Source: Pelagerythrobacter marensis
GTDB lineage: Bacteria; Pseudomonadota; Alphaproteobacteria; Sphingomonadales; Sphingomonadaceae
Reading direction: 5' to 3'
Assembly: GCF_036700095.1 (NCBI RefSeq)
Contig: NZ_CP144918.1
Coordinates: 2,357,001-2,421,000 of the forward strand
Length of the DNA: 64,000 nucleotides
Shown: in pieces, positions 1-8,251 of the stretch
Numbering within the stretch: position 1 is the stretch's first letter
Layout of the letters: the number at the start of each line of letters is the position of its first letter
Made by a program: the position numbers and the translations under genes
The notes under the pieces: model-generated
What the model was told of the DNA's origin: nothing
Seen by the model: only the letters and a program-made list of their open reading frames with translations
Database searches by the model: none

Positions 1-468
1 GGCTCGATCGCGGTCGTGACGCTGATGATCGCGTCCTACGGCCGCTTCGGCGTCTATGCGACGATCGCGCTGGTTTTCAACGTGCTGATGATCCTGGGGA
101 TCATGGCGCTGATGAACACCACGCTGACGCTGCCGGGCATTGCCGGCTTCGTGCTGACGATCGGCGCGGCGGTGGACGCCAACGTGCTGATCAACGAACG
201 CATACGCGAAGAACGCAAGCGCGGCCGGCGGGTGATCGCAGCGGTCGAGAACGGATATCGCGAGGCGAGCCGCGCGATTTTCGACGCCAATATCACCAAC
301 TTCATCGCCGGCGTCCTGCTGTTCATGTTCGGCACCGGCCCGATCCGCGGCTTCGCGGTGGTCCTGGTGATCGGCCTGTTCACCAGCGTTTTCACCGCCG
401 TTTCGCTCACCCGCATGTGGGTGGCCGGCTGGCTGCGCCGGGCGCGGCCGCAAGACCTGAACATTTGA
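1..468 (+). CDS. secD: Protein translocase subunit SecD, C-terminal part (cut by window start)
   Basis: Only the last 155 residues are present; the frame is open from base 1. This is the C-terminal membrane half of SecD, which with SecF and YajC uses the proton motive force to help pull exported proteins through SecYEG into the periplasm. Four to five hydrophobic helices are visible, with the family segment GAAVDANVLINERIREE near residue 60 and the polar helix end RARPQDLNI before the stop. secF follows after 12 bases in the same orientation, the usual secD-secF order. The identity is secure from the motif and the neighbour; the periplasmic P1 domain lies outside the window. Confidence 0.95.
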   Translation, partial: GSIAVVTLMIASYGRFGVYATIALVFNVLMILGIMALMNTTLTLPGIAGFVLTIGAAVDANVLINERIREERKRGRRVIAAVENGYREASRAIFDANITNFIAGVLLFMFGTGPIRGFAVVLVIGLFTSVFTAVSLTRMWVAGWLRRARPQDLNI

Positions 469-480
469 GGGAGACGATCG

Positions 481-1458
481 ATGAAACTCCTCAAACTCGT
501 CCCCGACGATACCAACATCAAGTTCCTGCGCTGGCGCGTGCCGTTCTATGTGGTCAGCATCCTGCTGATCGCGGCGAGCTGGGGCCTCGTGTTGACCAAG
601 GGCCTGAATTACGGCGTCGATTTCGCCGGCGGATTGAACATAACCGCGACTTTCACCGAAAGCACGCAGGCCCCGGTCGGCGAACTGCGCGAAACGGTGG
701 CGGACCTGGGATACGGCGAACCGATCGTCCAGCGCTTCGGCGAGGACAACCAGGTATCGATCCGCGTCCCGCTGCCCGACAGCGCGGAGGGCAATCCCGA
801 GGCGGCGCAGAATATCGCCAATGCCATCGTGGCCGAACTGGAAGCAGGCTTCGCCGATTTCCGGCTCGACGGCAACGAGAACGTCTCTGGCAAGGTCTCG
901 GACGAATTTCGCAGCGATGCGGCCTTCGCGCTGATTGCCGCGATGCTGGCGGTGGCGCTCTACATCTGGATCAGGTTCGAATGGCAGTTCGGCGTGGGCG
1001 CGCTGTTCGCGCTGTTCCACGACGTCTCGCTGACCCTGGGCATGTTCGCGCTGTTCCAGCTCGAATTCAGCCTGCAGATCATCGCCGCGATCCTGGCGAT
1101 CATCGGCTATTCGCTGAACGACACGATCGTTGTGTACGACCGCATTCGCGAGAATCTGAAGAAATACCGCAAGATGCCGACGCCCGAACTGCTCGATCTG
1201 TCGGTCAACGAAACGCTGGCGCGTACGGTTATGACCTCGCTGACTCTGCTGATCGCGCTGGTGCCGTTGCTGCTGTTCGGCCCGGCCAGCCTGTTCGGCA
1301 TGGTCGCGGCGATCACGCTGGGGATTTTCGTCGGCACTTACAGCTCGGTCTACATGGCGGCGCCGATCCTGATCTGGCTGGGGGTCGATTCGCACAGCTT
1401 CGTGCCGGGCGAAACCGATGCGGACAAGCAGGAGAAGGTGGCTCGGGGCGAGGTCTGA
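481..1458 (+). CDS. secF: Protein translocase subunit SecF
   Basis: A 325-residue inner-membrane protein that partners SecD in late steps of Sec export. The N-terminal segment (about 20-40) is a membrane helix. It is followed by the family motif GLNYGVDFAGGLNI (about 41-54) and a periplasmic domain, then five more helices from about residue 140. The second half carries IIGYSLNDTIVVYDRIREN, the SecF counterpart of the conserved SecD motif. Start ATG is preceded by GGGAG. Length is normal for the family. It is co-oriented with secD and probably in one transcript. The next gene runs convergently and begins 34 bases away; no hairpin terminator is obvious in the gap. Confidence 0.96.
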   Translation: MKLLKLVPDDTNIKFLRWRVPFYVVSILLIAASWGLVLTKGLNYGVDFAGGLNITATFTESTQAPVGELRETVADLGYGEPIVQRFGEDNQVSIRVPLPDSAEGNPEAAQNIANAIVAELEAGFADFRLDGNENVSGKVSDEFRSDAAFALIAAMLAVALYIWIRFEWQFGVGALFALFHDVSLTLGMFALFQLEFSLQIIAAILAIIGYSLNDTIVVYDRIRENLKKYRKMPTPELLDLSVNETLARTVMTSLTLLIALVPLLLFGPASLFGMVAAITLGIFVGTYSSVYMAAPILIWLGVDSHSFVPGETDADKQEKVARGEV

Positions 1459-1492
1459 GGGCGAGTCGCGTGAGCGCTGCTGAAAAGGATCT

Positions 1493-2671
1493 CTAGATAA
1501 ACCCTTCGTAAAGCGCGGCGAGCCGGGCCGCATGCGCCGGCCACCCGAACCCGGCCACCGTTGCAGCCACGCGCTCGCGCGGCGGCGGATCGGCGAAAAT
1601 CCGGCGCAGGGCGGCCGCGATCGCGTCGATCTCGCGCGCGACGACGTATCCCGCGTCCGGCCCGGTCACCAGTTCGCGCGCGCCGCCGGCTTCGGAGATA
1701 ACGATCGGCGTCCCGCAGGCGAGCGCTTCGACCCAGGCGTTGGCCAGGCCCTCCTTCTTCGAAGGCAGCACCATTGCGTTGGCGGCAGACAGGATCACCG
1801 GCAGCGTGTCGTGATCCACCGAGCCGACGAAGTGCACCCGGTCCGCCACGCCAAGATCGCGTGCGAGCGCGCGCAAATGCTTTTCGTCCTCACCCTTGCC
1901 GACCAGCAGCAGGCGAGTGCCGGGAATGCCGGCGATCGCGCCGATCACCAGATCCTGCCCCTTGCGGTCGATCAGCGCCCCCACGGTGGCGACGAGCGGG
2001 TCGTTCTCGCCAAGCGGGATGCCAAGCGTCTCGCCCAGGCGCGTGCGCAGGCCGGAATGGGCCAGCGGGCGAAAGCGGTCGCGGTCGAGGCCGGTATAAT
2101 GGATCGCGATCTTGCCCGGCGGCATGCCGAGCGCGATCATGTCGTCGGCCAGGGCCTGCGACACCGAGAGCAGGCCGCGCGCGCCGGCGGCGGCGTCCAG
2201 CATCTGCTCGCGCGCGAAACCCTTTGTGCCCCACAGCGTGATGTCGGACCCGCGCGCCTTGATCGCATAAGGCAGGCCGAGCTGCTCCGCGAGCCAGGCG
2301 GCCGCCGGACCGTCGGGATAGAAGAACTGCGCATCGACCAGGTCGAACGGGCGCTGCGCATGAAGCTCGCGAACGAGGGGCAGAACGGCGCGCGCGATCA
2401 AGCTGGGGTTGATGCGCCCGCCCATGCGCGGCACCAGCAGATAGCTGGGGCGCCGCACGTCCACGCCGTTTTCCACCCCGTCCACCGCCGCCGCCGCCAG
2501 CGCGCGGTAGCGGCCGAGCGCGAGCGGGGGAATGCCGATCGGGTTGATCAGCGTCACGTCCCAGTCGTCGCGCGCCGCCAGCGCTTCCAGCGAGCGGGCA
2601 ACGAATGTCCCGAACTGCGGGGTGGAGGCATTGGGATAGAGCGTGGAAATCGACAGCAGGCGGCGTGTCAC
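1493..2671 (-). CDS. GT4-family glycosyltransferase
   Basis: A 392-residue cytoplasmic glycosyltransferase of the GT-B fold. The N-terminal Rossmann half starts with RLLSISTLYPNASTPQFGTFV. The C-terminal half (from about 200) has LVATVGALIDRKGQDLVIGA and the nucleotide-sugar binding segment PSKKEGLANAWVEALACGTP with the E-x7-E pair typical of GT4. The acceptor sugar cannot be deduced; surface polysaccharide or glycolipid synthesis is likely. I chose the GTG at 2671 because it forms a GTGA overlap with the stop of the upstream regulator gene and the alignable part begins there. An open frame continues upstream to 3106, but that part is the regulator gene read out of frame. Confidence 0.88.
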   Translation of the reverse strand: MTRRLLSISTLYPNASTPQFGTFVARSLEALAARDDWDVTLINPIGIPPLALGRYRALAAAAVDGVENGVDVRRPSYLLVPRMGGRINPSLIARAVLPLVRELHAQRPFDLVDAQFFYPDGPAAAWLAEQLGLPYAIKARGSDITLWGTKGFAREQMLDAAAGARGLLSVSQALADDMIALGMPPGKIAIHYTGLDRDRFRPLAHSGLRTRLGETLGIPLGENDPLVATVGALIDRKGQDLVIGAIAGIPGTRLLLVGKGEDEKHLRALARDLGVADRVHFVGSVDHDTLPVILSAANAMVLPSKKEGLANAWVEALACGTPIVISEAGGARELVTGPDAGYVVAREIDAIAAALRRIFADPPPRERVAATVAGFGWPAHAARLAALYEGFI

Positions 2672-3240
2672 AAGCGGCGCACCAGCATTTCCGCCACTGC
2701 CAGCCATTCGGGCGAATCGACAACCTGCTGCTTTTCGCCCGCGCCATGGGGCAGAATGCCGACGAGCGTACCCTTGCGATCGATCAGGCGGCCGAACGCG
2801 AACCTGCCGCCCTTGCGCGGGACGAGCACGTCGCGGTTGATGGCCCGCGCGCTCTCCGCCGGATCGATCCGGCGCAGCCAGACCTGGTCGCCGGCGAGAT
2901 AGGGGCCGGTGGCGGCCTCCACCGCCAGCACGACGAGCGGTTCCTCGCCCCCGATGGCCGTCGGCGGGATCGCGTCGCGCGGGCGCGCGAGCGGCTCGGC
3001 GCCGTTCGCCGCGAGCGTGGCGACGACTTGCGCATGGGCGCTTTCCTCCGCCCGCACGAGCGCCTCCGGCGAAACGCCCAGCGCCTTGCCGATACGATCC
3101 ATCCACTTGATGGACAGATTGCGCATCCCGGTTTCGAGACGGCCGATCGTCTGTGCGGTCGTGGGCGGGTCGCAGGCTGCGGCAAGATCCGCCAGCGTCA
3201 TGCCCTTTTCCTTGCGAATATCGCGGATGCGATTGATCAC
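2668..3240 (-). CDS. XRE-family regulator with degenerate S24-like C-terminal domain
   Basis: A 190-residue protein. Residues about 2-60 form an XRE helix-turn-helix (IRDIRKEKGMTLADLAAACD, then TAQTIGRLETGMRNLS). Residues about 95-185 resemble the LexA/S24 fold: PYLAGDQVWL sits where S24 proteins have a P-x-L-x-x-GD strand, but the catalytic Ser-Met is replaced by ATG, so self-cleavage is unlikely. The GTG start at 3240 has GGAG six bases upstream; an ATG about 80 bases further up would add an unstructured tail and lacks a good ribosome site. The stop overlaps the glycosyltransferase start (GTGA). A palindrome just upstream suggests autoregulation. The inducing signal is unknown. Confidence 0.8.
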   Translation of the reverse strand: MINRIRDIRKEKGMTLADLAAACDPPTTAQTIGRLETGMRNLSIKWMDRIGKALGVSPEALVRAEESAHAQVVATLAANGAEPLARPRDAIPPTAIGGEEPLVVLAVEAATGPYLAGDQVWLRRIDPAESARAINRDVLVPRKGGRFAFGRLIDRKGTLVGILPHGAGEKQQVVDSPEWLAVAEMLVRRL

Positions 3241-3254
3241 GACAGTCTCCGTAT

Positions 3255-3267
3255 AACCAAATTGGTT
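3255..3267. promoter_or_regulatory. Palindromic operator candidate AACCAA-A-TTGGTT
   Basis: A perfect 6-bp inverted repeat with one central base lies 15 bases upstream of the GTG of the XRE regulator, inside the 98-bp gap between divergent genes. XRE repressors commonly bind short palindromes at their own promoter. No other AT-rich element stands out in the gap. Function is inferred from position and symmetry only. Confidence 0.5.
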
Positions 3268-3338
3268 TTTCACTTTCCTACAGGCGGCACCATTTGGCAA
3301 GCCTCGATTCGCACATTGCACAAATGGAGGAGCAGCCG

Positions 3339-3815
3339 ATGCCGCGCAGACTTGCCGAACGCGAACTGACCGGGGAAGGGCCGCGCCGCGATGGCGACGC
3401 GCGGGGGAAACGGCGCACGGTCACCGTCAACCTTGCCGAATCGCCGCTGTCGTGGCTGCACGCCCGGGGCCACCTCGACGATCGCCTGTTCGCCGCGGGC
3501 GAGTGCCTGCGGGCCGATTACGAGCGCGCGCAGCTCTCGCCCGGCGTGACCATGCGCTGGGACCCGGTGCGGATCAAGGTTCCCGGCGGCGCGCCCGCCC
3601 TGGCCGCGACAGAGCGGCAAATCGCGGCGAAGCAACGGTTCGACGGCGCGCTGGCGCAGGCCGGGCGCGGGCTGTCCGACATCCTCTGGCGCGTGGTCTG
3701 CGGCTGCGAAAGCCTGCCCGACGCCGAACGCGCGCTCGCCTGGCCGGCCCGCAGCGGCAAAGTCGTGCTCAGGATCGCGCTGGACCGGGTGGCCGACTAC
3801 TACCGTATCGGCTGA
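3339..3815 (+). CDS. DUF6456 domain-containing protein
   Basis: A 158-residue protein with a basic N-terminus (about 1-35) and the conserved block ESPLSWLHARGHLDDRLFAA followed by GECLRADYERAQLSPGVTMRWD, which I recognise as the DUF6456 domain of alphaproteobacteria. Its biochemical role is not established; a DNA-associated role has been suggested by its frequent fusion to helix-turn-helix segments, which this protein lacks. The start ATG at 3339 has GGAGG eight bases upstream; an in-frame ATG 15 codons earlier has no ribosome site. It is divergent from the XRE regulator and may share its operator. Confidence 0.72.
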   Translation: MPRRLAERELTGEGPRRDGDARGKRRTVTVNLAESPLSWLHARGHLDDRLFAAGECLRADYERAQLSPGVTMRWDPVRIKVPGGAPALAATERQIAAKQRFDGALAQAGRGLSDILWRVVCGCESLPDAERALAWPARSGKVVLRIALDRVADYYRIG

Positions 3816-3861
3816 ACGGCCCGGGCGGGATCGGGTCGATGCGGGGCTTGGCGGGGCCGCA

Positions 3862-5697
3862 TCAGCCCGGCTGAACGCGGCCCTGATCTTCCACCATTTC
3901 CGCCAGTTCGAGCCAGCGTTCCTCCGCGGCATCCTTTTCCGCGCGGGCGTTCTCCAGCCCCTGGGTGATATTGGCGAATTTCTGCGGATCGCGGGTGAAC
4001 AGCTCCGGGTCGGCGAGGATTGCCTCGCCGCGAGCGATGGCGGCCTCCAGCTCCTCGATCCGGGCCGGCAGCTGTTCGTAGTCGCGCTGGTCCTTGTACG
4101 ACAGCTTGGCCGACCGCGGCGGAGGCGGGGGCGGCGGAGGCGACGGCGATGCGGCCTTGGCACCGGACGTCCTGGCCCGCGCGGGACCGGATCGTTCCCT
4201 GCGCTTCGCCTCCCAATCCTCGTACCCGCCGGCGACGATATCGACGAAGCCGCTGCCGTCGAGCCCCAGTGTGAGCGTCACCGTGCGGTCGAGGAAATCG
4301 CGGTCGTGGCTGACGATCAACACGGTGCCGTCGTAGTCGGCGATCACTTCCTGCAGCAGGTCGAGCGTTTCGAGGTCGAGATCGTTGGTCGGCTCGTCGA
4401 GCACCAGCAGGTTCGACTTGCGGGCGAATTCGCGCGCCAGCAGCAGGCGGCTGCGCTCGCCGCCCGACATGATCCCGACTTTGGTGTCGACGACCTTGGG
4501 ATCGAACAGGAACTCCTTGAGGTATCCCTGGACGTGCTTGCGCGCGCCTCGCACGTCGATCCAGTCGCCGCCCTCGGCGAGCACCTGGCGCACCGTCTTG
4601 TCGCCTTCCAGCAGGCTGCGCTGCTGGTCGATCATCACACCGGTGAGCTTCTTCGAAATTTCGACCGTGCCTTCGTCGGGCGCGATCTCGCCGGTCAGCA
4701 GTTTCAGCAGCGTGGTCTTGCCCGCGCCGTTGGCACCGACCACGCCGATCCGGTCGCCGCGCTGGATGCGCAGGGTGAAATCGCGGATGATCTTGCGCTC
4801 GCCATAGGACTTGGAGACGCCCTCGGCCACGATCACCGACTTCGACTTGAACTCGTCGTCGCTCGCGAGGCCGAGCTTGGCGGCCCCCTTGGGGGCGATC
4901 ATCGCCGCGCGCTGGGCGCGCATTTGCCACAGTTTCTCCAGCCGCCCCTGGTTGCGCTTGCGCCGCGCGGTGACGCCGCGTTCAAGCCAGTGCGCCTCGA
5001 TCTTCAGCTTGGCGTCGAGCTTTTCCGCCGCGCGCGCTTCCTCGGCATAGACCTGTTCTTCCCACGCCTCGTAACCGCCGAAGCCGACTTCCTTGCGCCG
5101 CAGCGTCCCGCGGTCGAGCCAGATGGTCGCGCGGGTCAGGCGCTTGAGGAAGGTACGGTCGTGGCTGATGACGACGAACGCACCCTTGTAGCGGTCGAGC
5201 CAGCCTTCGAGCCAGTCGATCGCCGCGAGGTCGAGGTGGTTGGTCGGTTCGTCCATCAGCAGCAGGTCCGGCTCCTGCGCCAGCGCCTTCGCGATCGCGG
5301 CGCGGCGCCGCTCGCCGCCGCTCGCGCCTTTCGCCTTGGTGCCCATGTCGATGCCGAGCTGACCGGCGATCGCTTGCACCTCGTGCTCGGCCGGCGCGTG
5401 TTCGCCGCGCAGAGCGAAGTCCATCAGCGTGTCGCAGCCGGTAAAGTCGGGATCCTGCTCCAGCAGCACGATGCGCGTGCCGGGCTTGACCTTGCGGATG
5501 CCGCGGTCGGCCTCGATCCGGTCGTCGATCAGGCGGAAGAGCGTGGTCTTGCCGGCGCCGTTGCGGCCGATCAGCGCCAGCCGGTCGCGCGGGCCGATGT
5601 GCAGGTCGATGTCGGCCTGCTCGGGCCCGCCGAACAGCCAGCGGCCGCCCTGCTGCAGCCCGAGACCTTCCCAGGAGAGGATCGGTGGTTGTGCCAT
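3862..5697 (-). CDS. uup: ABC-F ATPase Uup
   Basis: A 611-residue cytoplasmic protein with two ABC ATPase domains and no membrane part, so an ABC-F translation or ribosome factor. Domain 1 (about 5-230) has Walker A GRNGAGKTTLF and signature SGGERRRAAIAKAL. The inter-domain arm and LKIEAHWLERGVTARRKRNQ are characteristic of Uup. Domain 2 (about 295-500) has GANGAGKTTLLK and MSGGERSRLLLA. The C-terminal coiled-coil (about 545-611) is the Uup DNA/ribosome-binding tail. A linker of eight consecutive prolines (bases 4117-4140) precedes it. The ATG at 5697 gives MAQPPILSWEG, the normal start; the frame is open further upstream without family similarity. Next upstream is the amidohydrolase, 49 bases away. 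Confidence 0.9.
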   Translation of the reverse strand: MAQPPILSWEGLGLQQGGRWLFGGPEQADIDLHIGPRDRLALIGRNGAGKTTLFRLIDDRIEADRGIRKVKPGTRIVLLEQDPDFTGCDTLMDFALRGEHAPAEHEVQAIAGQLGIDMGTKAKGASGGERRRAAIAKALAQEPDLLLMDEPTNHLDLAAIDWLEGWLDRYKGAFVVISHDRTFLKRLTRATIWLDRGTLRRKEVGFGGYEAWEEQVYAEEARAAEKLDAKLKIEAHWLERGVTARRKRNQGRLEKLWQMRAQRAAMIAPKGAAKLGLASDDEFKSKSVIVAEGVSKSYGERKIIRDFTLRIQRGDRIGVVGANGAGKTTLLKLLTGEIAPDEGTVEISKKLTGVMIDQQRSLLEGDKTVRQVLAEGGDWIDVRGARKHVQGYLKEFLFDPKVVDTKVGIMSGGERSRLLLAREFARKSNLLVLDEPTNDLDLETLDLLQEVIADYDGTVLIVSHDRDFLDRTVTLTLGLDGSGFVDIVAGGYEDWEAKRRERSGPARARTSGAKAASPSPPPPPPPPRSAKLSYKDQRDYEQLPARIEELEAAIARGEAILADPELFTRDPQKFANITQGLENARAEKDAAEERWLELAEMVEDQGRVQPG

Positions 5698-5746
5698 GAG
5701 GCGCGCGAGGTAGGCGAGGGCGCGCCGCGCCGCAAGCGGCGAAGCG

Positions 5747-7321
5747 TTACTGCCCCTGCGCCGCGCGCTGCTCCTCGACCATCCGCGCCACGCTTTCGAG
5801 CAGGGCGGGCGCGTCGTAGACCACGCCGTCCTTGATCGTCCAGCGCACGCCGCCGACGGTCTCGATCCGGTTCGTTTCACGGTTCAGGCGCTTGTGACCG
5901 GTGCCGTAAAGGACCTTGAGGTTGTCGAGCGGATTTTCGGGCACGATCACCAGATCGGCCAGCTTGCCGGCCCGGATGCTGCCCATCGGCGGCTCGATCC
6001 CCTTCGGCTCGTAGATCTCGCGCGCGCCGTTGATCGTCGCGGCCTGGATCACCTCCAGCGGGCTCAGCCCGGCCTCGCGCAGCATCTCCAGCTCGGCGAT
6101 ATAGGCGAAGCCCCAAGTCTGGTAGATATAGCCGGGGTCGGAGCCAGCGGTGACGCGGCCGCCCTTGTTCTTGAACGCGTTGGTCAGCCGCATCCACGGG
6201 CGGTAGAAACGGCGCCAGGCCACTTCGTCCTCGGTCGTCCAGTCGTGGTAGTAGCTGCCGTGGTTGGTCAGGCTCGGCTCGTAGAACTTCATCAGCGAGG
6301 GCAGAGTGTACGTGTCGTGCCATTCGAGCGTGCGGGCGCGCATCACGTCGCGGCTGGCGGCGTAGATGTTGAACGTCGGACTCAGCGTCACGCCGCTTTC
6401 GACCAGGAAATCGACGTATTCGTCCCATTTCTCGCTGCCCGGCGCGACGATCTGGTCGGCGAGGCGGGCGACTTCGCCGAAGCGGTCCTGCTCGTCGAGA
6501 TAGTTGTAGCCGGCCGGGTAGCGCGGCACGGTGCCGTCGTTCAGCAGGCTTTCGAAATGGCCGTAGAAGTGCGTCACGCCGTCGAGCCCCAGTTCGACCG
6601 CCTTGCGCGCGTTGACCTGCGCGACGCCGACTTGCGCGAGATGCGCGACGGTGCCGAGGCCCAGCTTGTCCGCTTCGTCCAACGCGGCCGCGAGCACTTC
6701 GGGCGTTTCGGAGTTGAAGAACTTCACCCCGTGATATCCGGCCGCCTCGATCCAGCGGACCCAGGCGCGCGCCTTCTCCGGCGTGTCGGGCGTGCCGCCG
6801 TCCCACTTGTCGCCGAACGCGGCGTAGGGGATCAGGCGCGGGGCGACGATCGTATTCGCTTCGCTGCGCGCCGCGTCGCCGATGTCGGGCTGGTCGGGAC
6901 CGAAATAGAACGATACGCCGCGCACCGTCGTCACCCCGTGCGCCAGCCACAGCTTGTATCCGTAGGACGGCTGCGGCGCCTTGGCCGGGTCGCCGTTGTG
7001 CCCGTGCGTGTCGACGAAGCCGGGCAGGACGTACATGCCGCTCGCGTCGATCGTGCGGCTGGCGCTGTCGAGCACGTCCTGCGGCGCACCGGTCAGGTGG
7101 ACGGCTGCGATGCGGTCTCCCTCGACCACGATGTCGACCGGCCCCATCGGTGGGGCGCCGGTGCCGTCGATCATCGTCGCGCCGCGGACGACGAGCACGG
7201 GATAGGGCCCTTCGCCTTCGCCCGGCTGCCTGTCGGGCACAGGTTCCATCGCCGGCTGGGCGGCAATGGCCGCGCTCCAGGCCAGCAGCATCGTCGCGAT
7301 TGCGCGCAGGATCGTCGTCAA
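5747..7321 (-). CDS. Secreted amidohydrolase family protein
   Basis: A 524-residue metal-dependent hydrolase. The first 22 residues (MTTILRAIATMLLAWSAAIA) look like a Sec signal peptide, so it acts in the periplasm or outside. The TIM-barrel metal site is visible: GFVDTHGHNG (His-x-His near 110), AHLAQ, THFYGH and TAGSDPG with the last catalytic Asp. The beta-sandwich strands VLVVRGATMIDGTG and IRAGKLADLVIVPENP flank the barrel, as in prolidase/imidazolonepropionase-type enzymes. The substrate is unknown; peptides or cyclic amides are possible. The start is TTG, chosen because GGGAGG stands nine bases upstream and the signal peptide begins there. Confidence 0.85.
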   Translation of the reverse strand: MTTILRAIATMLLAWSAAIAAQPAMEPVPDRQPGEGEGPYPVLVVRGATMIDGTGAPPMGPVDIVVEGDRIAAVHLTGAPQDVLDSASRTIDASGMYVLPGFVDTHGHNGDPAKAPQPSYGYKLWLAHGVTTVRGVSFYFGPDQPDIGDAARSEANTIVAPRLIPYAAFGDKWDGGTPDTPEKARAWVRWIEAAGYHGVKFFNSETPEVLAAALDEADKLGLGTVAHLAQVGVAQVNARKAVELGLDGVTHFYGHFESLLNDGTVPRYPAGYNYLDEQDRFGEVARLADQIVAPGSEKWDEYVDFLVESGVTLSPTFNIYAASRDVMRARTLEWHDTYTLPSLMKFYEPSLTNHGSYYHDWTTEDEVAWRRFYRPWMRLTNAFKNKGGRVTAGSDPGYIYQTWGFAYIAELEMLREAGLSPLEVIQAATINGAREIYEPKGIEPPMGSIRAGKLADLVIVPENPLDNLKVLYGTGHKRLNRETNRIETVGGVRWTIKDGVVYDAPALLESVARMVEEQRAAQGQ

Positions 7322-7442
7322 AGTCTGTTACCTCCCTGTCGATTGCCTCTATTGCCGTCCTGGAGCGCAGGAACAAGCCGGTTCATCGGCGCGTAATTGA
7401 CAGGGCCGCATCACGCGCGGCCTGAACAAGGAGAACTCTTCC

Positions 7443-8171
7443 ATGATCCGTCACGCCATTCCCCTGTTCGCCGCGACTGCGCTCGCTTCGGTTCCGCTCG
7501 TCGCCCCTGCCCATGCTGCCGAACTGCAGATCCAGGCGCAGGGGCCGGTGGTCGAGCTGACCGTGAACGAGATCGTCTATGCCGAGCCCGACGTTGCCCA
7601 GATCGGAGCCGGAGTAACGACCCGCGCGGCCACCGCGCAGGCGGCGGTGCGCCAGAATGCGACCGCGATGGCGCAAGTCGTCGCCAGGCTGCGCGAGCTG
7701 GGCATCGCCCCGCGCGATATCCAGACATCCAACTTCAACCTCAACCCGCAGTACGATTACGATCGCGAAGGCGGCACGCGCACATTCGTCGGCTACGACG
7801 TCAACAACCAGGTGCAGGTCAAGCTTCGCGACCTCGATCGCGCGGGCGAAGTGCTCGACGCGCTGGTTTCGGCCGGCGCGAACAACATTTACGGGCCCAA
7901 CTTCATGCTCGAGGCGGACGAGGCGGCCAAGCGCGAGGCGCGCGGGAAAGCCTATCGCAAGGGGCAGGAAATGGCCCGGGAATATGCGCGCATGGCCGGG
8001 TATTCCGAGGTCCGCCTGCTCGAGATCTCGGAAAGCTTTCAGTCCTATGGCGGACCGCAGCCGGTCGCCCTGCGCCAGAGCGCCGAAAGCGCGGACGCCG
8101 GCACGCAGATCGTGCCGGGCGAGGTCGGCACCGGCGCAACCGTCACCGTGAAGTACGAAATGACGCGATAG
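7443..8171 (+). CDS. SIMPL domain-containing periplasmic protein
   Basis: A 242-residue protein with a signal peptide cleaved near AHA-AEL (residue about 26), followed by a SIMPL (DUF541) domain: VVELTVNEIVYAEPDVAQI opens it and VGTGATVTVKYEMTR closes it. Related proteins (E. coli YggE, mammalian SIMPL, Brucella BP26) are periplasmic or outer-membrane associated and linked to oxidative or envelope stress, but no enzymatic activity is known. The ATG has AAGGAGAA nine bases upstream. It is divergent from the amidohydrolase; a TTGACA occurs in the 121-base gap. Confidence 0.88.
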   Translation: MIRHAIPLFAATALASVPLVAPAHAAELQIQAQGPVVELTVNEIVYAEPDVAQIGAGVTTRAATAQAAVRQNATAMAQVVARLRELGIAPRDIQTSNFNLNPQYDYDREGGTRTFVGYDVNNQVQVKLRDLDRAGEVLDALVSAGANNIYGPNFMLEADEAAKREARGKAYRKGQEMAREYARMAGYSEVRLLEISESFQSYGGPQPVALRQSAESADAGTQIVPGEVGTGATVTVKYEMTR

Positions 8172-8251
8172 CGCCGGATGCGTTGCTGAACCGGACGCCG
8201 TGGCGGTATTCAGAGCTTGTTCAATCGTTTCTGTCTAGGCAGGTTGACGTT

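Noticed and set aside
1532-2902. A 456-codon plus-strand open frame opposite the glycosyltransferase
   Set aside because: It is the antisense of a recognisable GT4 gene and its translation is His/Arg/Gln-rich without family motifs, typical of high-GC shadow frames.
3255-3275. A -10 box GTTATAC on the minus strand for the XRE gene
   Set aside because: It would place the transcript start inside the ribosome site of the GTG at 3240, and no -35 lies at the right distance.
4306-5835. A 509-codon plus-strand open frame opposite uup
   Set aside because: Lies across both ATPase domains of Uup in antisense; composition is shadow-like and there is no ribosome site.
5894-7396. A 500-codon plus-strand open frame opposite the amidohydrolase
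   Set aside because: Antisense of a gene with an intact metal site; no motif of its own.
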